Part shown: positions 17,745 to 29,163 of the stretch, piece by piece
Position numbering within the stretch: position 1 is the stretch's first letter
Layout: every line of letters starts with the position of its first letter
DNA from: Undaria pinnatifida
Lineage: Eukaryota; Sar; Phaeophyceae; Laminariales; Alariaceae
Direction of reading: 5' to 3'
NCBI GenBank assembly: GCA_012845835.1
Contig: JABAKD010000030.1
Location: 2,853,416-2,917,415, forward strand
Length of the DNA: 64,000 bases
Notes under the pieces: model-generated
Databases searched by the model: none
Told to the model about the DNA's origin: nothing
Seen by the model: the letters and a program-made list of their open reading frames with translations, nothing else
Translations under genes and position numbers: made by a program

Positions 17745-20700
17745 TCACCTTTGATCCAAGTTGCCGCGTCTTGTCGCGTCATCGTCGCCCGCGGCCGAAG
17801 GCGCGTCCTCCCCGCCAGAGCTCGACGACGAGTACGGCGATCCGCCGCCGCTTCTCGCGCTGCTGTCGGAGCCGCTGTCCCGACCTCGGCCCATGTCGCA
17901 CGAGGTTGTACTCCCAGGGAGAACGCTGCTAGACTCGCTGCTCTGCATCCAAGACGAGGACGTCGACGAGCACTCCGACCCTCCCCCGTCCCCGCGACGA
18001 CCACTGTCTCCGCCCCGGCCACTACTACCTTCTCGCTCACTGCCGCTGCCACAACCACTTCCACTGCTGCTACTACTGCTGCTGCTGTCGGGGCGGCTGT
18101 TGCGCGACCTAATGCGGCGGTGGACGATGCTTCCACCCACGCTAACGATACCACCACCGCTGCTGCCGCCGCCGCCGCTGCTGCCGCCACCGCCACCGCC
18201 GCCGCTGTTCCGCTTGCGCTTAACGCTGCGCTCTCTTCGAACCTTTTGCCACGCCTCCTGGCACCCCCTGGACAGGTTTCGGTCAAGCCTGTGCTGGTCC
18301 TCCTCCCGAGCCTGCTCCGCCGCGCGCTCCCGATCCGCCGCTCTCGCGCGGACGAGGTGTCGTGCGGCACCAATATCGGCAGGGGTTGGCGCGCCGGCCT
18401 CCGACTCACCGGCATCCCTCCCACCGCCAGCACTACCGCTGCTGGTGCTGTTACCGTTGCTCGAAGACGCGGTCTTGGAGCTGGAGGTTCCTCCTCCTCC
18501 TGTGCCCCAGCCCTTGTCGTCGCCGGCGGCTTCACCGGCTCCCCTCGCGGAGGAGGCAGCGGGGGAGCCATTTACGCCGTCAGCGGCCAGGTCCTTTTCG
18601 GAGGCTTGCCGCGAGGAAGACGGAGACTTTGGCGGCGACGGCGATGATCTCAATGACGACAGCGACGGCGACGCCAGCGACCGCTGCTGCTCTTGCCGCA
18701 GGAGGAGCGCTGCCGCGGCCTCCGCCGCGTCGGCCGCACCCCCCGCGGCGGCAGCAGCCGACGACGACGCAGAAGACGACGCAAAGGTAGGGTTAGACCA
18801 AGGCACAAACGGTGGTGACCCTCCTGCTGACTGCGCCGCCGTCGCCGCACCTCCGACACCGCGGGACACATCCCAGCTTCTGTTGTACCCCACCGAAGAA
18901 TCGGGCAGCGGGTACACGTGCTGCGCCTGTGGAGGGGAAGAGAGAAGAGTAGACCTGCTAGCACCGCCGCCGCTGCTGCCGCTGACGGGGGGTCCAAACG
19001 TCGCCGGAGCGCCCTGGTAGGACATGAGGTAGTGGGGGGTAGAGTGGGCCATGAGCCCCGCGGCGGTGATGCTGCCTGCGCCAACCCCGGCGCCGGTAAG
19101 GAAAGAAGAACCCATCTCCGGCTTGACGTTGCCGGTGCCGCCAACAGAGGCTGCACCGCCGCCGACACTGTGGTCAAACCCGTGGGGGAAGTACCCGATG
19201 TGCTGCTGAGAGGGGAACCGCGACGCGTGCTGCATGTGGTGCTGAGACGGGTAGACTCCGTGCAGCTGGGGCTGGATGTGGGGCCCGTGATGCAAGAAAG
19301 CGTGGCTCGCGAACTGGTGCATCAAAGGGTGGTGGGGGGGCTGCTGGACGTGGTGTACGCGCGCGCCGCCGCCGCCGCCACTGCCACCGCCCCCGTGGTG
19401 CGGTACGGCGAGGGACATCTGTTGGTGCTGTTGCGGATGAAGCTGCTGCTGCTGCTTCCCAGACTGGGGCGCAGCGCAAGCGGCGATCGAGTCCATCGGC
19501 GATGAATCCGACATTGTTGTCGACTTCGCCATCCCTGTCCCTGTCATCGCCACCGATGGTGCTGGTGCTGCCACCGTCGAACTTCCGCGACCACTCCCGC
19601 CGCAGCCACCACCGCCACCGCCGCCACCCTTGCTGCCACCACCTATCGTCTTCATGCTCTCGCGCAGCTTACAATTCTCCTGCTCGAGGCGGGCGATCAT
19701 GCCCTCGGTGGCCTCAAGGTGCAACTTTTTGCGGTCGCGCGTGCGCTTAGCGTGCATGCGATTGCGCTCCCGCCTAATCTGCTCCAGCTCCTCCGGCGAA
19801 CACTCAGACCGCGTCTTCTGCGACAGCTCCAGGAGCCGCTCCGTGTCGCCCGGGTTTCCCACCTTCGGCTGCGCCTCCGCCCCCCCAACCCCAAAACCGC
19901 CCGCCCTCCCACCGTCCGCCGCGCCGTCCGAGCTGTTAGCCTCCGACGATGTCCGCCCCGAAGACGACACCGAGCAGCTCGTGCCTCCGTTGCTTTCGGA
20001 GCCAAAGTCTTCCCCGCTCCCGCTCCCCCCCCCAACCCCCGCCCCCTTGACGCCCCCCTCCTCCTCCCCAGCGTCGTCACTATCATTCCCGCAGAGCATG
20101 CCGGCCCGGGGAGTCTTCCCGGACATAGCCGCTAGGGCCGGAGGGTGGTCCTCGGAGTGCTTCTTCGATTGCCCCCCCCCGCCCCGCCCGCCCGCGCCCC
20201 CAGACTGGGGGTCCTCCGAGCCGCTCATATCGAGGAGGATGCTGGCCGTGCGGCGATCGGTGATGGCCTGTCGGAGGCGCTGCTGCTCCTCCTGGAGCTC
20301 CGCAGAGCGCGTCATGAGGAGCTGCAGCTGCGCCTTCTTGCGCTGCCTGGTCTTGCGCGCGTGGAGCTGGTTGCGCTCCCGGCTCCGTTGGAGGCGTTCT
20401 TCGGCTGAGAGTCGACGCCGCTTCCCGGTGCTGTCCACCTCAAAGTCGCCAGCGCTGTCACCGCCGGCTTCGCCGCCCCCCTCGCCTCCGCCTCCGGCGT
20501 CCCCTGCGCCACCGCCACCGGCGTCGAAGGCCTCGGGCTCGTTAACGGTGGAGCCCCGCGGTAGGGGCGGCGGTGGAGGAGGAGATGCTCGTCGGTTGTT
20601 ATCGCCGTTGGCGGCGGCGACCCTCCTGCTCGCAGCTTGCTCAGAGTAAAAAGAAGCAGCAACAGCGGCAACGGCAGGAGAGGACGAACCAGAAGACGCG

Positions 20701-21782
20701 GAAAAAGCAGAGGCAGCAGAGGAGGAGGAACAGGCAGAAGAAGCACCAGCAGTTGGTGTTGTCGTGGATTTCGTTGACGATACGGCAAGTTTTCCCGGCG
20801 ACAGCGGTAGTAGCAGCTCACGCGGATGATCCTTCGCACAGTTGTTGTTGTGCTCGAAAGCGGCGTTCGTCACCGAGGTTATCGCTGTCGCCGCTGTTTT
20901 TGTCGCCGCTGTCGCTGCCGCTGCCGCACCCGTGGCCACTCCTGAGGAAGGAGCAGGAGAAGAAGCAGAAGAAGATCCCCTCGCCTCTGCCGCTGACGTA
21001 GTGGTCGCCGTCGCCGTCATTGCCGTTGCAGGAGCTATCGGAAACGAGCCCAGCCTCTTCGTTGTTGCGCCGCCGTCGACGCCGCGAGGAAGCAAGGTCG
21101 AAGGAGCAGCAGAAGGCCAGGCCCCTCCCCCTCCCCTGGCCGAACTATGCTGCGCGCCCCAGGCCGACTCCATGGCACTCGTAGGCACCCCCGCTGCCGC
21201 TGCTGCTGCCGCCGCAGTCACCGCCGCCACCGAGTGCGACGGCGCCATCGCAAGCGCACGGTTAAGCGCCGCAAGCCGATCCGGATCTACAACCCCTGGA
21301 ACAGGAGCCCCCCCAGGCCCGACCTTTCGTTCCAGCACTCCGTAAGGGTACCCGGAGGCAACGGACGTGTACGGGTAGTACCCAGGGGGTGCTGCAGCGA
21401 GCGTTGCCCCAGGCGCGGCGCGCCCTGCGCCCGGCGGGGGCGCGCTCCCCCTGCCACATATTGTCTGGAACCCCGGAGGGACGAAGCCGAGTCCTGGGTG
21501 CTGGTCTACCCTCATCCCCCCCTGGTGGTGGTGGTGGTGGTGGGTGTGGTGCCCCCCCATGCTGAGGGCAAGGTGACCCATGCCTTGGTTCAGTCCAGGC
21601 TGTTCCATCGCCCCCCTTGACGCAGCTGATCCCGGCGGCGTCTTTGTCGCCGCGGCCGAACCGTTCCGTCTTTGCGCTGCTGTTGCAACTTGTTCCAGGG
21701 AGAACGGGGGGGACAACTCGGGCGCGTAGGACGGGGGGGGGCCAGGGCCGCCCAACTGGCGCTGGTAGGATTTATCGGACAT
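17745..21782 (-). CDS. Large low-complexity transcription factor with two bZIP domains
   Basis: An uninterrupted frame of 1345 codons. Two bZIP domains are visible. In the first, the invariant Asn is residue 471 (RERNQLHARKTRQRKK) with Leu heptads in the 30 residues after it. In the second, the Asn is residue 674 (RERNRMHAKRTRDRKK), followed by a Leu/Ile heptad series. Both keep the Asn-x7-Arg core that contacts DNA, so nuclear DNA binding is expected. The remainder is Gly/Ser/Ala/Pro-rich with a His run near residue 80 and a charged Arg/Glu island near residues 1138-1195. The frame stays open 71 codons further upstream to 21995, but that part is hydrophobic and unlike the rest, so the ATG at 21782 (MSDKSYQRQ) is preferred. 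A good donor-like CAAAG|GTGAGA overlaps the stop, so a further 3' exon is possible. Antisense frames over this region are shadows of the repetitive codons. Confidence 0.85.
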   Translation of the reverse strand: MSDKSYQRQLGGPGPPPSYAPELSPPFSLEQVATAAQRRNGSAAATKTPPGSAASRGAMEQPGLNQGMGHLALSMGGHHTHHHHHHQGGMRVDQHPGLGFVPPGFQTICGRGSAPPPGAGRAAPGATLAAAPPGYYPYTSVASGYPYGVLERKVGPGGAPVPGVVDPDRLAALNRALAMAPSHSVAAVTAAAAAAAAGVPTSAMESAWGAQHSSARGGGGAWPSAAPSTLLPRGVDGGATTKRLGSFPIAPATAMTATATTTSAAEARGSSSASSPAPSSGVATGAAAAATAATKTAATAITSVTNAAFEHNNNCAKDHPRELLLPLSPGKLAVSSTKSTTTPTAGASSACSSSSAASAFSASSGSSSPAVAAVAASFYSEQAASRRVAAANGDNNRRASPPPPPPLPRGSTVNEPEAFDAGGGGAGDAGGGGEGGGEAGGDSAGDFEVDSTGKRRRLSAEERLQRSRERNQLHARKTRQRKKAQLQLLMTRSAELQEEQQRLRQAITDRRTASILLDMSGSEDPQSGGAGGRGGGGQSKKHSEDHPPALAAMSGKTPRAGMLCGNDSDDAGEEEGGVKGAGVGGGSGSGEDFGSESNGGTSCSVSSSGRTSSEANSSDGAADGGRAGGFGVGGAEAQPKVGNPGDTERLLELSQKTRSECSPEELEQIRRERNRMHAKRTRDRKKLHLEATEGMIARLEQENCKLRESMKTIGGGSKGGGGGGGGCGGSGRGSSTVAAPAPSVAMTGTGMAKSTTMSDSSPMDSIAACAAPQSGKQQQQLHPQQHQQMSLAVPHHGGGGSGGGGGARVHHVQQPPHHPLMHQFASHAFLHHGPHIQPQLHGVYPSQHHMQHASRFPSQQHIGYFPHGFDHSVGGGAASVGGTGNVKPEMGSSFLTGAGVGAGSITAAGLMAHSTPHYLMSYQGAPATFGPPVSGSSGGGASRSTLLSSPPQAQHVYPLPDSSVGYNRSWDVSRGVGGAATAAQSAGGSPPFVPWSNPTFASSSASSSAAAAAGGAADAAEAAAALLLRQEQQRSLASPSLSSLRSSPSPPKSPSSSRQASEKDLAADGVNGSPAASSARGAGEAAGDDKGWGTGGGGTSSSKTASSSNGNSTSSGSAGGGRDAGESEAGAPTPADIGAARHLVRARAADRERAAEQAREEDQHRLDRNLSRGCQEAWQKVRRERSVKRKRNSGGGGGGGSSGGGGSSGGGIVSVGGSIVHRRIRSRNSRPDSSSSSSSSGSGCGSGSEREGSSGRGGDSGRRGDGGGSECSSTSSSWMQSSESSSVLPGSTTSCDMGRGRDSGSDSSARSGGGSPYSSSSSGGEDAPSAAGDDDATRRGNLDQR

Positions 21783-23882
21783 GCTGTGTCCTTTCGTAGA
21801 AGAAGTAATCAAGAGCCTGCTGCTGCGTGCGAGCTGCTGTTTTCGTCTTGCTGCTGTCTGTTTGTTGGGCTCCTGTGGTACTGCTGCAATGTAGAGCAAC
21901 AAACAAAAATAGAGGGGCAGATGGCGCTCTATTTGTGAGATATCATGAGAGTATAGTGAACAAAAAATAACCACAAAAATGATGATGATCGACACATTCT
22001 ACGAAGGGCAACAACGAGCAAACACAACGTGACAGAAGGAAAGGGAAGCCACGGAGCAGCGCCACCTTCGGGAGGCTCGGAGGAAGCGCTCCGCATGCAT
22101 GCATGCATGCACGCAGGAGACAAAACCGGCGCGCACGTGTGGCCCGTCTTCATCCAAACGCAACTTGCACGTAAAGGAGGAGCGTCAGACAGGCGGAGGA
22201 AACCAGATGACACCAAAAAAACTGGTACGGCTCAAACGGGCATCGCGAGTCTATGTCACTCCGGCCTGAGCACCGCGTGCGGGCTCAAGCCTGCCTACCG
22301 GAACTCACGTTGTTCACTCGTCCCTGTGCTGGCGGGGGCGTGGCCGTGGCTGACGTGCTCGTACCGTTGCGTTGCTCTTTCGTGTTCGGTGCCTTGATGG
22401 ATGGGCAGAGCGTCCGGAGATGACTGGGTTGAGTGCGGGGGTGTCAGCGTGCCCACGTCAGCGCTGATGCAGCGACCGACCGCTAAAAATCGCCCCAATA
22501 GACCGGGCGTCACAGCATGTTTTCAAGTAGATGAAGCGCGAATCGGTGATTATTTGGCCGCACACGTACTTCAAAAGGTTCCACGAAGGTTCGAACGAAA
22601 GGCTGCCGCCTCACAAATGCAATTCAAAGTTCAACGTGCACCGTCGCGATTTTGGGGCGTGGGGCGCCTGTGACCACGCTCTACAGGGAAGCTCCCAAGT
22701 TCCTACTAGGATCTCCCCATAGGGCCGCCCTACCAGGCCGCGTGAGGTCCAGGCTGACCTTCTTCTCTATAGCCTTTCGTACACACGTCACAATTCGTGC
22801 GACATCCACCATACCGTACGCGCACCTCGACCAGACCAGGACGTTTTCCCCAAAACAGACAGCACGTACTCCTGCTCGTGCATTTATTTTGGTGCGATTA
22901 TTTTGTCGTGATATTTTAGTGGTTTTTCGGATATGGTAGAGTGAATATCTACAGATATGTGTGCGTGATATTTTTTTTCGTCAATTTTATATATGTTTTT
23001 TCAGATTTCGTATGTTTTTTTTTGTATATTTTCGGTTCGAATCGTGATGACGTGTCCCGTCGTTTCGTGATGACGTGTCTGTTGTCGTGCACCTTCTTTT
23101 TCGCATAAACATGAACATTACGGAAGAGGAGAAGACGTACTGCCGCAGCAATTCATACCGGTATTATTTTGAAAAAATTCTTCTTAATTAGACTAATATT
23201 ATTATATTCCCCAAATACCGCCGTGCGGTCTGATGAGTATGGCGGTATGCCTCAATAAGGCGGTCTAAAACGTGTGATATTGCCACGTACCTGGTATGAA
23301 ATTGCGCTCATAACCTGGAGTATAAAAAGCGGCTTCCCTCAATAAGGCTGTGGTCATGTTGCTCTGGCACACCACCGCCTTGGATCCTTCCTTTTGCTAT
23401 ATACGTACTACTACTGCCTGACTATTATACTACTATTATTATTGTTATTCACACCTGTACGTTAAGTGAAATACCGCAACTGTTAACAACAGCAAGCAGC
23501 AGCAGTAGTAGTAGTTATTAGTAGTAGTCTATAGTAATGTATTCGGGGAACTTTTTTTTCTTGTGCACAAATTAACTTGCGGAAAGCGTGAGAGCGTGAG
23601 TTATCAACAACACTCAATAAAATCGACGAGCAGTGAGTGGGATTGCTGAAAACCCTATGCGCGATGTAAATTGAAGGCGAGAGCCAGGGGGGAGAAGCGA
23701 CGACGACACCAGGTCCTCCTGTGACCACACGGCTTCCAAAAGCTAGATAAAGTAGATGTGTGAAACCTCCTCCTGTGGTGCAGTCCTGTGGACCATGGTG
23801 CAGTACGTACCACATGCACCCATCATCTATTTATTATTCAAAGCTTTTTTTTGAATACTCCGGAGTATAATATAGCAGCACC

Positions 23883-23915
<33 letters not shown>

Positions 23916-24377
23916 GCTGCTAGCAGCTGCAGCAGCACAGCAGCAGCAACATTTATTTCATCAGTTTTTAGCGGCTTAGTTAGTTATAAAAATGCACCTA
24001 CTCCAGCAGCATAATAGATGGATGGATGTGAGAACAAAGCATGCATGCATGCATGCTGTTGTTTTTCTTGTCCTGTTGTTGTCCTTTTTGGGAGAAAGCT
24101 GCGCGCACCACAACAAAAAAACTGCTACTACAACGACAACGGAACAAAAAAGCAACAAACAACGAACGGCACAAACAACAATCACTGAGTGAGCGAAAAG
24201 GGGCGAAGAAAAGCAGCATCAGAAAATAATGCTCTCGCCCATGAAATACCCATCCATGACAGTCAGACTTGGTGTGTGTGGTGTGTATACACCAGCCGCT
24301 CGCTGTGTGTTGGTGTTTTTGTGGTTTCTTTCGTGTTAGTTGTCGTACTACAAGAAGTTTATATATAGAGAGATCCG
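21783..24377. other. Upstream/intergenic region of the bZIP gene, no gene supported
   Basis: Presumed 5' leader and promoter side of the minus-strand bZIP gene, followed by AT-rich sequence. Microsatellites: GCAT (22093-22112), CAA (23879-23915), GCAT (24040-24056). No core promoter element can be assigned with confidence. Confidence 0.5.
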
Positions 24378-24460
24378 AGTGACTGGAGCCTGTCCTGCTG
24401 TGACCACGGAGGACTTGATTATGGGGGGAGTTAATAATAATAATAATAATGTTATTAATA
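24378..24460 (+). repeat. AAC/AAT-tailed dispersed repeat (family C), copy 1
   Basis: GTGACTGGAGCCTGTCCTG, GTGACCACGGAGGACTTGAT and GAGTTAAT followed by an AAT run. Related copies are at 25500-25570 (minus), 27508-27650 (minus), 29150-29310 (plus) and a degraded one at 34805-34855. Confidence 0.75.
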
Positions 24461-25460
24461 AAACAACAACAAACAATAGAATCCGTGACATATATAAACA
24501 CCGACCAACCAACAAAAAAAACGTCATTCATTATGACGCACAACAAACAGACAGCAGCAGCAGCAAGCAGTAGTAGTAGTAGTAGTAGTAGTAGTAGAGT
24601 GGTAGTGTAAAATATTATTATTATAGTGAAGAAAAAAGGGTGGACGACGCGTACGTACGTACGTACGTATTAATATGGATGGATGGATGATGCAAAATTA
24701 TTAATAACTAAGATCGTTTTGTATTAATGTTGTTAGTTAATAGATCAACAGTCTACTTTATATTCAAGTTCAAATTGATACGTATTTTACATATTATAGC
24801 AAAGAAAGGTACAAGGCTTGATGAGTTGAAGGAAAAAAACGAGAGGAGGTGAGTTTGAGAGAGAAATTTTAATTACTTACTACATGACATATTTTTAGTG
24901 TGCGTAGTCTATGTATGGCTGGCTGTGACAATTTTTCCCACCCCCTCGAACGCTCCGCCCTTTTCTCACTGGTTGTACGACTCACAGGATAATAGGATTT
25001 ATAGTTTCCACTCACAGATTGAGCTGCCCCCCCCCCCCGCCCCGCCCCCCCCCCCCCCCCCCCCCCCGGCTCCCTCTAGTCTATTCATCCTATTTTATTG
25101 ATTGGAAAAATTAAATCCTGGGGTTTATCTGAAACATTGAGAGGGCGGCCCTTATTATGCACAGTCAGCCTATAACTAACGAGAGGCGAGAGGCAGGCAT
25201 ATTTTTCAACTAAATAGAGCGCGCTGTTGTTGTTGTTGATGATGTGATGTGAGAGTGAGTGTGATGAGATTATTAAATGGCCGTGGGAAATATTTTTGAA
25301 AGAAATGAAAATATGTGAGCTTTGTGTGCTGTTTGTTGGGTGTATTTCGGAGATAGATGGAAAGCGTGGAGCAGCAGCATTGCTGCGGCAGAGCCATGGA
25401 GAGGCATAAAAACGGCGTCAGAAGAGAGAAGTACACGTACCATGTATAGTATGATATGAT
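24461..25460. other. Intergenic, microsatellites only
   Basis: Contains TAG repeats (24569-24598), ACGT repeats (24648-24670) and a C-rich run (25026-25067). No gene is supported. Confidence 0.5.
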
Positions 25461-25464
25461 ATCA

Positions 25465-25730
25465 TGAGTTAGTTGTTGTTGTTGTTGTTGTTGTTGTTCT
25501 CACATTAACTACTAATACTACTGGCATATAATCAAGTCCTCCGTGGTCACAGGACAGGCTCCAGCCACTGAACTGACTGAGGAATACCCCACCCGGGGAA
25601 AAACACAAGCAAACCAAACAAAAAAGGTGGTACACGCACATGTATCACGGCTGACGCAAGTCGTGCCTCCACCAGAAACATATACGTATATAAAAGTGAA
25701 ATCGGGAGTCATCAGCCTACGATGTGCCTG
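25465..25730 (-). repeat. Family C copy 2 with GTT tail and inverted-repeat arm
   Basis: A GTT run (25470-25497), the family C core reversed (25525-25570), then AAAAGTGAAATCGGGAGTCA and CCTACGATGTG, which is one arm of the inverted repeat seen at 27343-27706. Confidence 0.7.
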
Positions 25731-27342
25731 GTCCATACTGACTGGTGTACATATTTTTTTTCTTTCCCCTTCTTATCCTTATTTATGAAGGGAGTCTTGC
25801 ATGGTGGGTAGGTGACGAGCCTGTTTTATTTGGCCCTCCCAGTCTTCCTTCCTTCTTTTACTTGTTTCTTTTTTCCGGGGTATTTTTTCCCTTTCTTTCC
25901 CCCTTGCATGTCCATTTTGGCTCATGCTCGGGGTATGTTTCTATCTCCCGAGCTTTGGCTCCCCTTTTTATTTATTTATTTATTTATTTTGTCTTGGTTT
26001 CTTTCGTTGTTTCTCTCTTTTACAAGGTATTTTGGTTTAATGATAATAACACAATGGGGGGTGGGGGGGAAACAGGAGGAGTAGAAGGAAAGCCGTCCAA
26101 GGGAATGGGGGCAGGGGGGGCAACAGGAGGAATAGAAGGGAGACCGCGGTGGACGAAGGCAGGAAGGAGATGGCAGACAGGGTAGCAAGGTACCAGGCCG
26201 ACTAGTAGGTACATAGCACTTTTCGTCTTTTTCTGGGGTATTTTTTTCCTCTTTGTTCCCTCCTTGCGTGTCCAGGTTTTTGGCTCGTGTTCGGATTATC
26301 TTATTTTGGTTTTACTTTACTTTATTTTATTTCATTTTACTCCGGAGTATTATGTTTCTTTTCCGAGCTTTGGCTCTCCTTTCCGGTTGGGTTGTTTCTC
26401 CGATTTTCCCTTCATTTTGTTTGTTTCATTTTTTGTTTTATTTTTATCTTTGTTTTTATTTGTTTTCTTATTATTATTTTGTTTTTGTTTTTGTTTTTGT
26501 TTTTGCTTTTGTTTTTGTTTATTTCGTATTTCTCTCTTCCAATGTATTTCTGTTGCTGACGTATGTATGTATGTTGTGCCTGTCGTACCCAGTACTAGGG
26601 CATGACATTGCGTTGTCGAATGCATTACGATGCATTATCTCTGTGTCGTAGCTTGTGACCACAGAGCTGATCTTTCTAGGGTGAAGAATCAGTACGGACA
26701 CTGGGTGTGCTGGATGTCGACGAGTAGAAGAACGGTTTTTATTTTAATGTGAAGAACACACACATACATCTCACTACTCGCGCCTGGAAAAACCGACTAT
26801 TATTATTATACCGCTTGCCACCCAAGCAAGAAAGACTACTACTCACTACGTACCAGAAAATTTAAATATATTATTGCACGTAGTACCTATTACTACGCAT
26901 ATATATACGCACGACATACATACGCAAGTCAATTGGAAAAAAAAAACAAAGAAAAGAAAAGAAAACGAAAGGAAAGGAAAGGAAAGGAAAGACAAGAAGA
27001 AGACAAGAAGAAGGCGAAAAAACGAAAAAAAAATGAAAGAGGAAAAAGAAAAGAAAAGACAAGAAAAGCAAGACAAGACAAAAAAAGAAGAAAAGAAAAA
27101 AAATGTCATTCCAGGTAGTACGTACTACTAGCAGACCCTAGGAGTGCGTACGTACAGCAGCAGTACGTACAACAAGCAGCTTGTACTTTTTGAGTGGTGC
27201 GTGGTGGTGTAGTGTCAGCTGCCAGTTGTGTGGGGTGTCCACATCAGTCATGAAGAACAGCAGCAGGGGCTCAAATACCAACACAACAAACAAACACACG
27301 ACAGACAGCCAGCGGTGAATAATTAGTAGTAAATAGATCTGG
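25731..27342. other. AT-rich intergenic region with TTTTG and TTTA repeats and one copy of a duplicated block
   Basis: TTTA repeats at 25970-25990 and TTTTG repeats at 26455-26525. The block 26750-27130 (CACTACTCGCGCCTGG, CACCCAAG, CAAGTCAATTGG and an A/G-rich tail ending AATGTCATTCC) is a diverged duplicate of 27720-28125. No gene is supported. Confidence 0.55.
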
Positions 27343-27452
27343 CACATCGTAGACTGACTCCCGATTTCACTTTTAAATTTTATATGTTTCTGGTGGTGGA
27401 GACATGAATTAATTGCATCAGCTACGATATATGCGTTGTTGTTGCTGTTGTT

Positions 27453-27485
<33 letters not shown>

Positions 27486-27706
27486 GCTCTTGTTGTTGTT
27501 GTTCTCACATTAACTCGCATAATCAAGTCCTCCGTGGTCACAGGACAGGCTCCAGTCACTCTGGTGGTGGAGCTGAGGAATACCCCAGGGAAAAACACAA
27601 ACAAACCAACGCAAGGTGGTACACGCATAGTCTATATCACAGCTGACAGCTGACACAATTCATGCCTACATTGTAAAAGTGAAATCGGGAGTCAGTCTAC
27701 GATGTG
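27343..27706. mobile_element. 364 bp element with ~34 bp terminal inverted repeats and CTGG flanks
   Basis: Left end CACATCGTAGACTGACTCCC and GATTTCACTTTTA; right end TAAAAGTGAAATCGGGAGTC and AGTCTACGATGTG. CTGG flanks both sides (27339-27342 and 27707-27710). Inside are a GTT run (27437-27495) and the family C core. It has no coding capacity. Confidence 0.65.
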
Positions 27707-27710
27707 CTGG

Positions 27711-28130
27711 CCAGGTCCATGCCGGTGCATACGTCTCATTACTCACGCCTGGAGAAACCAACTATAATATATTATTCCGATTGCCACCCAAGGAAGACTA
27801 CCACGTGTATTATAATAGTAGACTACACGTACGTACATCGTGGTATCTATCACTACGCATACATACGCAGGACAGGCGTAAGTCAATTGGAGAAAAAAAA
27901 CAAAGAAAGAAAAAAAGATAAAGGAAAGGAAAGAAAAGAGAAGAAAATGAAATAAAAAAACGAAAGAGGCAAGAAAAGAGAAGAAAAAGACAACAAAAGC
28001 AAGGAGAGACAAGAAGACAAGAAGAGGAAGCAAGGCAAGGAAAAATTTAAGAAGACGAAAAAGAAGAAAGAAAAGGAAAAGAAAGAAAAATAAATGTCAT
28101 ACTACTAATAATAATAGCAGACCCTAATAA
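27711..28130 (+). repeat. Second copy of duplicated purine-rich block
   Basis: Diverged duplicate of 26750-27130: same order of CTCACGCCTGG, CCACCCAAGGAAGACTACCA, AAGTCAATTGG and an A/G tail ending AAATGTCATAC then AGCAGACCCTA. Confidence 0.6.
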
Positions 28131-28385
28131 TACTGGCTAAGTAAGGATGGCATTTGGGCTAACAGAGGGTATCACGTCGGACTCCATCATCAATGGCACC
28201 TGGGAGAGAACGCAACATGGCGAAGAAGTCAGGGCGGTCTTATGCTATCTAATGACGGCCATTAGAAGGCCCACAACTTTCAATACGATGATGGCCAAAC
28301 CCAGACTTCAGTCTCTTGGGCATGAAGCTCCCCCTTCCCCCCGTCCCCCGTTCCTCCCTTTCACCCTCCCCCCTCCCCCCCTCCA

Positions 28386-29163
28386 TCAGTCCCCTCCCCG
28401 CCCCCCCCCCCTTCCCCCTCCCCCCGGCCGCTTAGAGATGCCAACGGTGGATGGCGCTGCCGCAGCTTTGCGTCTCTCCGTTTCATGCCAATTCCGCATG
28501 AACAACTCGGCTCCCTCAGGTACTCTACTTTTCGAAACCATCTGCCAGCCTTCTGAGCAGCCTTGCGCCATCCTTCGAATTTTATTAAAAAGACCGACAT
28601 ATAATATCCTCCCTTGGGTGATCCATCCAGTCTTTCTCTTGCCCCCCTGCGTAGCCCTTACCCCCAACAAACTCCCCAAACATTACCCTCTCTGTGGCAG
28701 ACGCTCTCCCCCATACGTGCCACGAATCCCGCAAACAACATCCTCCGTTTGCGCACTATCGCTTCAACGCTCTCGGCATCTGTCTGGGCAAGCGCGTCGG
28801 CGTACGATAGGGTGTGGTCGTCGCGCTTCCGTTTCCGCCATCCAAGGCATCGGAGGAGCATGGAGCGGTGAACCCGTCGTAGCCTGCCATAGTCAGGCTT
28901 CTTCGGGCTCCACGTCATGCAACCGTACAGCAGTGTCTCGACCACCTCACTCAGCTTTCAGCAACCAACCGCACCTTCAACCGTAAACGCACACCCGGAC
29001 GATCATAGATTTCCATCTTGTACCGCTGGAAGCACGCCCAGACCCTCTGAAGACGCCGCGTTATTTCAATGCTAAGGTCTCTGTCTGCGGTGATAGCCCC
29101 GCCGAAGTATACAAACTGGATTGTTTGTTTGATACCTGGCCAGCTGCATTGATTGATCGTCAA
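28386..29163 (-). pseudogene. LINE-type retrotransposon 3' fragment (post-RT region)
   Basis: Three consecutive minus-strand pieces in three different frames. They read FVYFGGAITADRDLSIEITR and KMEIYDRPGVRLRLKVRL; then ETLLYGCMTWSPKKPDYGRL, SMLLRCLGWRKR and MLFAGFVARMGE; then GAELFMRNWHETERRKA. This is the well-known region downstream of the RT palm in LINE-type elements. At least two frameshifts are present and the catalytic RT core is missing, so it is a 5'-truncated dead copy. It lies about 1.6 kb upstream of the first recognised VASt exon, antisense to that gene. Confidence 0.85.

Noticed and set aside
17751-20840. Long plus-strand open frames (up to ~420 codons) opposite the bZIP gene
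   Set aside because: They arise from antisense reading of GC-rich Gly/Ser/Ala codons. They are Arg/Pro/Leu-rich without motifs, while the minus strand carries two clear bZIP domains.
21783-21995. Upstream ATG at 21995 as start of the bZIP protein
   Set aside because: The extra 71 residues are hydrophobic and AT-rich, unlike the rest of the protein; probably 5' untranslated sequence.
23228-23275. Hammerhead ribozyme suggested by CTGATGAG
   Set aside because: No following GAAA core box or closing stems could be placed.
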